Source of the DNA: JAUYQR01 sp043727195
GTDB taxonomy: Bacteria > Pseudomonadota > Alphaproteobacteria > Rhodobacterales > Rhodobacteraceae
DNA: 9,459 nt
Reading direction: 5' to 3'
NCBI GenBank assembly: GCA_043727195.1
Contig: JAYSYZ010000185.1
Location: 1 to 9,459, forward strand
Below the pieces are notes generated by a model. It was not told the DNA's origin and did no database searches. It saw only the letters and a list, made by a program, of their open reading frames with translations. Made by a program: the position numbers and the translations under genes. Positions 6,623 to 9,459 of this stretch are shown piece by piece; the first letter of the stretch is position 1, and each line of letters begins with the position of its first letter.

Positions 6623-7196
6623 AATCTGGGCGCACCGGCTGCCGGCCGGGGTCAAGCTTGCAGCCCTGTCAGTCTGGACAGCGATGCTGTTCGCGGTGAC
6701 CACTCCCGAACCGCTGCTTGCGGCCCTCGCCGTGGTCATGGCCCTTCACCTCAGCGGCGGCGCAACCTTTGCCAGCCACGGCGCTCGGATGCTCCGCCCG
6801 CTTTGGCCCTTCGTGCTGATTGTCGCCCTCTGGCATGGCTGGACCGGCGACGCTGCGGGGGGCGCGGTCATCATCACGCGCATGATCGCCGCCGTTGCGG
6901 CAGCCAATTTTGTCACCATGACCACCCGCCTGTCCGACATGATCGGCGTGATCGAAAGCCTCGCCCGCCCGCTTGCCGCCGTGGGGCTGCAGCCCCGCCG
7001 CTTCGCCATCGCCCTTGCCCTCGTCATCCGCTTCATCCCGGCGATGGCCGACCGGATGGGCCAGATCACCGAGGCCTGGACCGCCCGTTCCCTGCACCGC
7101 CCCCGCTGGCGGATCATGGTGCCCGCCACGCTTGCCGCCCTCGACGACGCGGATCGCGCAGCCGAGGCCTTGCGGGCGCGCGGCGGGGCTGATTAA
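6597..7196 (+). CDS. bioN: Biotin ECF transporter transmembrane T-component BioN
   Basis: Membrane coupling subunit that links the BioM ATPase to the substrate-binding BioY. The 199-aa protein has hydrophobic segments at about 17-53, 66-80, 88-106 and 126-150. It has a cytoplasmic C-terminal region with the two short Arg-containing motifs of T-components: ARS (153-155) in TEAWTARSLHRP and ARG (194-196) in EALRARGGAD. These insert into grooves of the ATPases. The ATG at 6597 is chosen because it gives a normal-length family N-terminus (MLTLTSPVEIWAHRLPAGVK) and has GGAG about 7 nt before it. Longer readings from further upstream lie inside bioM and look like out-of-frame sequence. The 26-nt overlap with bioM suggests translational coupling. 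bioY follows 25 nt later. Confidence 0.92.
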   Translation: MLTLTSPVEIWAHRLPAGVKLAALSVWTAMLFAVTTPEPLLAALAVVMALHLSGGATFASHGARMLRPLWPFVLIVALWHGWTGDAAGGAVIITRMIAAVAAANFVTMTTRLSDMIGVIESLARPLAAVGLQPRRFAIALALVIRFIPAMADRMGQITEAWTARSLHRPRWRIMVPATLAALDDADRAAEALRARGGAD

Positions 7197-7221
7197 AGGC
7201 CGTGAACCGTTCGGAGGATCC

Positions 7222-7764
7222 ATGGAACGCAACCTGACCCACATCGCCCTGTTCGCTGCGCTGATCGCCATCCTGGGCCTTGTCCCAAAGATCGACCTTG
7301 CCGCCGGCGTGCCAATCACCGCGCAAAGCCTCGGCATCATGCTATGTGGTACCGTTCTCGGGGCGCGGCGCGGCGCGCTGGCGGTGATCCTGTTCCTCGT
7401 ATTGGTGGCGGCTGGCCTGCCGCTCTTGTCAGGGGGGCGCGGTGGCCTCGGGGTATTTGCCTCGCCCTCGGTCGGCTTTCTTGTGGGCTTCCCGGTTGCT
7501 GCCTTCGTGGCGGGCTGGGTGATGGAACGCACCACCCTGACGCCCGGCGTGGCCGCGACCGCGGCTTCGGTCATCGGCGGAATCGGGGTGCTGTATGTGT
7601 TCGGGATCATCGGCATGTCGGTGATGCTGGACAAGACGCTGACCGAAGCCTCCTACCTTGCGGTGGCCTTCCTTCCGGGCGACACGGTGAAGGCGGTGCT
7701 GGCAGGTATGGTCACCCAAAGCCTTGCGCGGATGCGGCCTGCGTCGCTTTTGTCACGCGCCTGA
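7222..7764 (+). CDS. bioY: Biotin transporter substrate-binding S-component BioY
   Basis: Integral membrane protein that binds biotin with high affinity and is coupled by BioMN; in R. capsulatus, BioY alone also transports biotin (established for that family member). The 180-aa length is normal. Landmarks are GVPITAQSLGIMLCGTVLGARRG (29-51), the loop GLPLLSGGRGGLGVFASP (65-82) ahead of a glycine-rich helix, and the C-terminal FLPGDTVKAVLA (160-171) with the conserved Gly-Asp and Lys. Six membrane segments can be drawn. GGAGG lies just upstream of the ATG, the best ribosome site in the operon. The last 12 bp overlap, tail to tail, the end of the minus-strand thiolase gene, so there is no room for a terminator between them. 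Confidence 0.95.
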   Translation: MERNLTHIALFAALIAILGLVPKIDLAAGVPITAQSLGIMLCGTVLGARRGALAVILFLVLVAAGLPLLSGGRGGLGVFASPSVGFLVGFPVAAFVAGWVMERTTLTPGVAATAASVIGGIGVLYVFGIIGMSVMLDKTLTEASYLAVAFLPGDTVKAVLAGMVTQSLARMRPASLLSRA

Positions 7765-8832
7765 CGCTTCGACCAGAAGTGCCGTGCCCAGACCCCCTGC
7801 CGCCGCGATAGCGGCAAGGCCCCGGCCCGCACGCAAGTCGTGGAACAACCGCACCGCCAGAATAGCGCCGGAGGCACCGATCGGATGTCCCCGGGCCAGC
7901 GCCCCGCCGCCGGGGTTGACGATCCGTGCGTCCAGACCGGTGGCCGCGACGACGGCCATCGCCTGCACGGCATAAGCCTCCATCACCTCGGCCATCCGCA
8001 GGGGTGTTCCATCCCAAACCTCGTGGATCGCCACCACGGGGGCAAGGCCGGGTTCTATCGGATGGGCCCCGCGCGTCGCCCCGGCAATGATCCGAAGGCT
8101 GCGGGGATACCGCGCCGCCAGCCGGTCTGACACCACCAGAACCACCGCCGCCGCGTCCGCCGCGACCGCCGCCGTGGCTGCCGTGATGCTGCCCGTCACC
8201 ACCGGAGCGCGGGCCGCCAGCGCCGGGGTCAGCGTGCGCGTAAAGGCATCCCGCGCCTGCCCTGCGATGACGGTGATTTCAGCCGAATGGTCTGCCTGCA
8301 AGGCTTTCTGGTGGCTCTGCACCGCCCAGGCATCTTGCGCTGCACGGACGATCCCCAACCGCTTCGCCAATGCTTCCGCCGCTTCGGCCATGCCGGGATT
8401 GCGGTCAGGCCAGGGGGTAAACGGGGCTTCGTCGTAAGGCACGGCCGGGCCGCCATCCGGGTCGGTCGCCAACCGCAGCGGGCGGCGGGAATAGCTTTCG
8501 ACCCCGCCCGCCAGCACGACGTCGGCCCCGCCACTGTCGACCAGCGCACGGGCCAGCAGGATCGCATCCAACCCACCGGCGCATTGCCGGTCGATCGTCA
8601 GGCCCGCCACCCGTTCCGACAAACTTGCTGCCAGCGCCACCCGCCGCGCCGGATTGCCACCCGCACCCAGCGCGTTGGCTAGGATCACCTCATCCACCTG
8701 TCCCGGCTCCAGTCCCGCCGCCGCAAGACAAGCCCGCAGCACCGGCACCGCCAACGCCTCAAGCGACAGCCGGGCAAATGCCCCGCCGCGCGGGATCACG
8801 GCAGTGCGCTGCGCCGCTATCAGATGGGCCAT
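7753..8832 (-). CDS. Divergent thiolase (acyl-CoA acetyltransferase-like)
   Basis: Thiolases cleave 3-ketoacyl-CoA or condense acyl-CoAs. This 359-aa protein keeps the nucleophilic cysteine C84 in TIDRQCAGGLDAI and the histidine H316 in GGALARGHPIGASGA. Two other usual signatures are changed. The Asn-Glu-Ala-Phe motif reads MEAY (284-287). The C-terminal Cys-x-Gly-Gly-Gly motif reads AAAGGLG, with Ala343 where the second catalytic cysteine sits. It is also shorter than the usual ~390 aa. The start at 8832 gives the standard opening MAHLIAAQRTAVIPRGG. An upstream in-frame ATG at 8889 lies inside the ligase gene and adds unlike sequence. ATGGCCCATCTGA makes a 13-nt overlap with the ligase stop, so the pair is probably translationally coupled. 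Next to bioY and an acyl-CoA ligase it recalls B. subtilis YhfS. The substrate is unknown, and a biotin-related acyl-CoA is inference. Confidence 0.85.
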   Translation of the reverse strand: MAHLIAAQRTAVIPRGGAFARLSLEALAVPVLRACLAAAGLEPGQVDEVILANALGAGGNPARRVALAASLSERVAGLTIDRQCAGGLDAILLARALVDSGGADVVLAGGVESYSRRPLRLATDPDGGPAVPYDEAPFTPWPDRNPGMAEAAEALAKRLGIVRAAQDAWAVQSHQKALQADHSAEITVIAGQARDAFTRTLTPALAARAPVVTGSITAATAAVAADAAAVVLVVSDRLAARYPRSLRIIAGATRGAHPIEPGLAPVVAIHEVWDGTPLRMAEVMEAYAVQAMAVVAATGLDARIVNPGGGALARGHPIGASGAILAVRLFHDLRAGRGLAAIAAAGGLGTALLVEASGA

Positions 8833-9459
8833 TGCAACCCGCTTTTCAACGCCGCGAAATCCGTCTTGCCGGAGGCGACGATTGGCCAATCCTCCCGCCA
8901 GACAAGCGCCTTTGGTGCCTTCAACGGCCCAAGCGCAGCGCGTAGCGCCGACATGATCCGCGCCTCCTGCCCGCGATCACCCTGCACCACCGCGACAAGA
9001 ACCACCCCGCGCAGAGCATCTGGCACCGGCAGAACAGCGGCACGCCTTACGCCGCCAAGCGTCTGCATGAAGGCCTCGATCTCTTCCGGAAACACGTTCT
9101 GGTCGGCCACCGTGACCATGCGCCCAGCGCGGCCCGACAAATACAGATAGCCGTTTGCAATCCGTCCGACCTCACCCACCGAAAGCCAACCGTCGCGCCA
9201 GACGGCACCGCCAGGATCGGCGGCATAGTCTGCGAACACATACGGGCTTCGCACCCAGATCGCGCCCTCATCCACGGCGATCTCTACCCCCGGATAGGCC
9301 CGCCCGACAGAACCGTCGGGCGTTTGTGCATCCGCCAGCGTGACAAAGCTGGTTTCCGCCGCACCATAGAATTCGTGCACGGCGGCCCCGGGGGCCATGG
9401 CCTGCACCTCGGCGCGCAGTGCGCTATCAAGTTTCGATCCGCCAACAAGCAGAACCCGC
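8820..9459 (-). CDS. AMP-binding acyl-CoA ligase, C-terminal part, 5' end beyond the right edge
   Basis: Adenylate-forming enzyme that activates a carboxylic acid with ATP and transfers it to coenzyme A. The 212 visible residues start mid-protein at RVLLVGGSKLD and contain EFYGAAETS (the adenine-binding YGxxE core), WLSVGEVGRI (the position of the usual TGD), GRAGRMVTVADQNVFPEEIE (hinge and start of the mobile C-terminal domain) and ASGKTDF near the end, with the catalytic lysine (codon 8866-8864). The usual Asp of TGD, which contacts ATP ribose, is Glu here. Frame and homology continue without interruption to the window edge, so the internal GTG at 9407 is not the start. It overlaps the thiolase start by 13 nt. 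The pair resembles B. subtilis YhfT-YhfS, found in an operon with a BioY. Chain length and identity of the acid cannot be read from this part. Confidence 0.88.
   Translation of the reverse strand, partial: RVLLVGGSKLDSALRAEVQAMAPGAAVHEFYGAAETSFVTLADAQTPDGSVGRAYPGVEIAVDEGAIWVRSPYVFADYAADPGGAVWRDGWLSVGEVGRIANGYLYLSGRAGRMVTVADQNVFPEEIEAFMQTLGGVRRAAVLPVPDALRGVVLVAVVQGDRGQEARIMSALRAALGPLKAPKALVWREDWPIVASGKTDFAALKSGLQWPI

Noticed and set aside
6669..7634. 321-aa open frame antisense to bioN and bioY.
   Set aside because: Translation is Pro/Arg/Ala-rich with no domain. Both plus-strand genes are clear.

Overview
The window looks like the chromosome of an alphaproteobacterium, most likely in or near the Rhodobacteraceae. 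Three things point there: the GC-rich coding with a strong preference for C or G at third positions; the dprA–topA adjacency; and a complete three-gene biotin ECF transporter (bioM-bioN-bioY) of the type characterised in Rhodobacter capsulatus. This placement comes from remembered family resemblance, not from a database search.

Layout, left to right. The first ~2 kb is on the minus strand: dprA (DNA processing and transformation) followed by the 5' part of topA (DNA topoisomerase I), which runs off the left edge. The visible topA protein reads more like sphingomonad TopA than rhodobacterial TopA, and its codon choice differs from dprA. A divergent control region (about 1976-2180) separates dprA from gabT, a 4-aminobutyrate aminotransferase on the plus strand. 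Eight bases after gabT comes a gene for a sugar-transfer-type ATP-grasp protein. It is interrupted by a single in-frame TAG at codon 102 and is called a pseudogene. A small glycine-zipper lipoprotein gene follows and ends in a strong 11-bp hairpin.

From about 5088 to 5884 there is no convincing gene. This stretch holds nested, mutually exclusive inverted repeats (5581-5658). It also holds a sharply AT-rich control region (5755-5821) with a consensus TATAAT and a perfect 16-bp palindrome, just ahead of the biotin operon.

The right third is the most interesting part. bioM-bioN-bioY encode the ATPase, the transmembrane T-component and the biotin-binding S-component of a biotin ECF transporter. 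Converging on them, with stop codons overlapping by 12 bp, is a minus-strand pair: an AMP-binding acyl-CoA ligase (5' end outside the window) and a divergent thiolase whose start overlaps the ligase stop by 13 bp. Pairing an acyl-CoA ligase and a thiolase with a BioY transporter recalls the BirA-regulated yhfU(bioY)-yhfT-yhfS operon of Bacillus subtilis. It suggests an uncharacterised branch of biotin or biotin-precursor metabolism. The thiolase lacks two of the usual catalytic signatures, so it may not catalyse a standard thiolase reaction.
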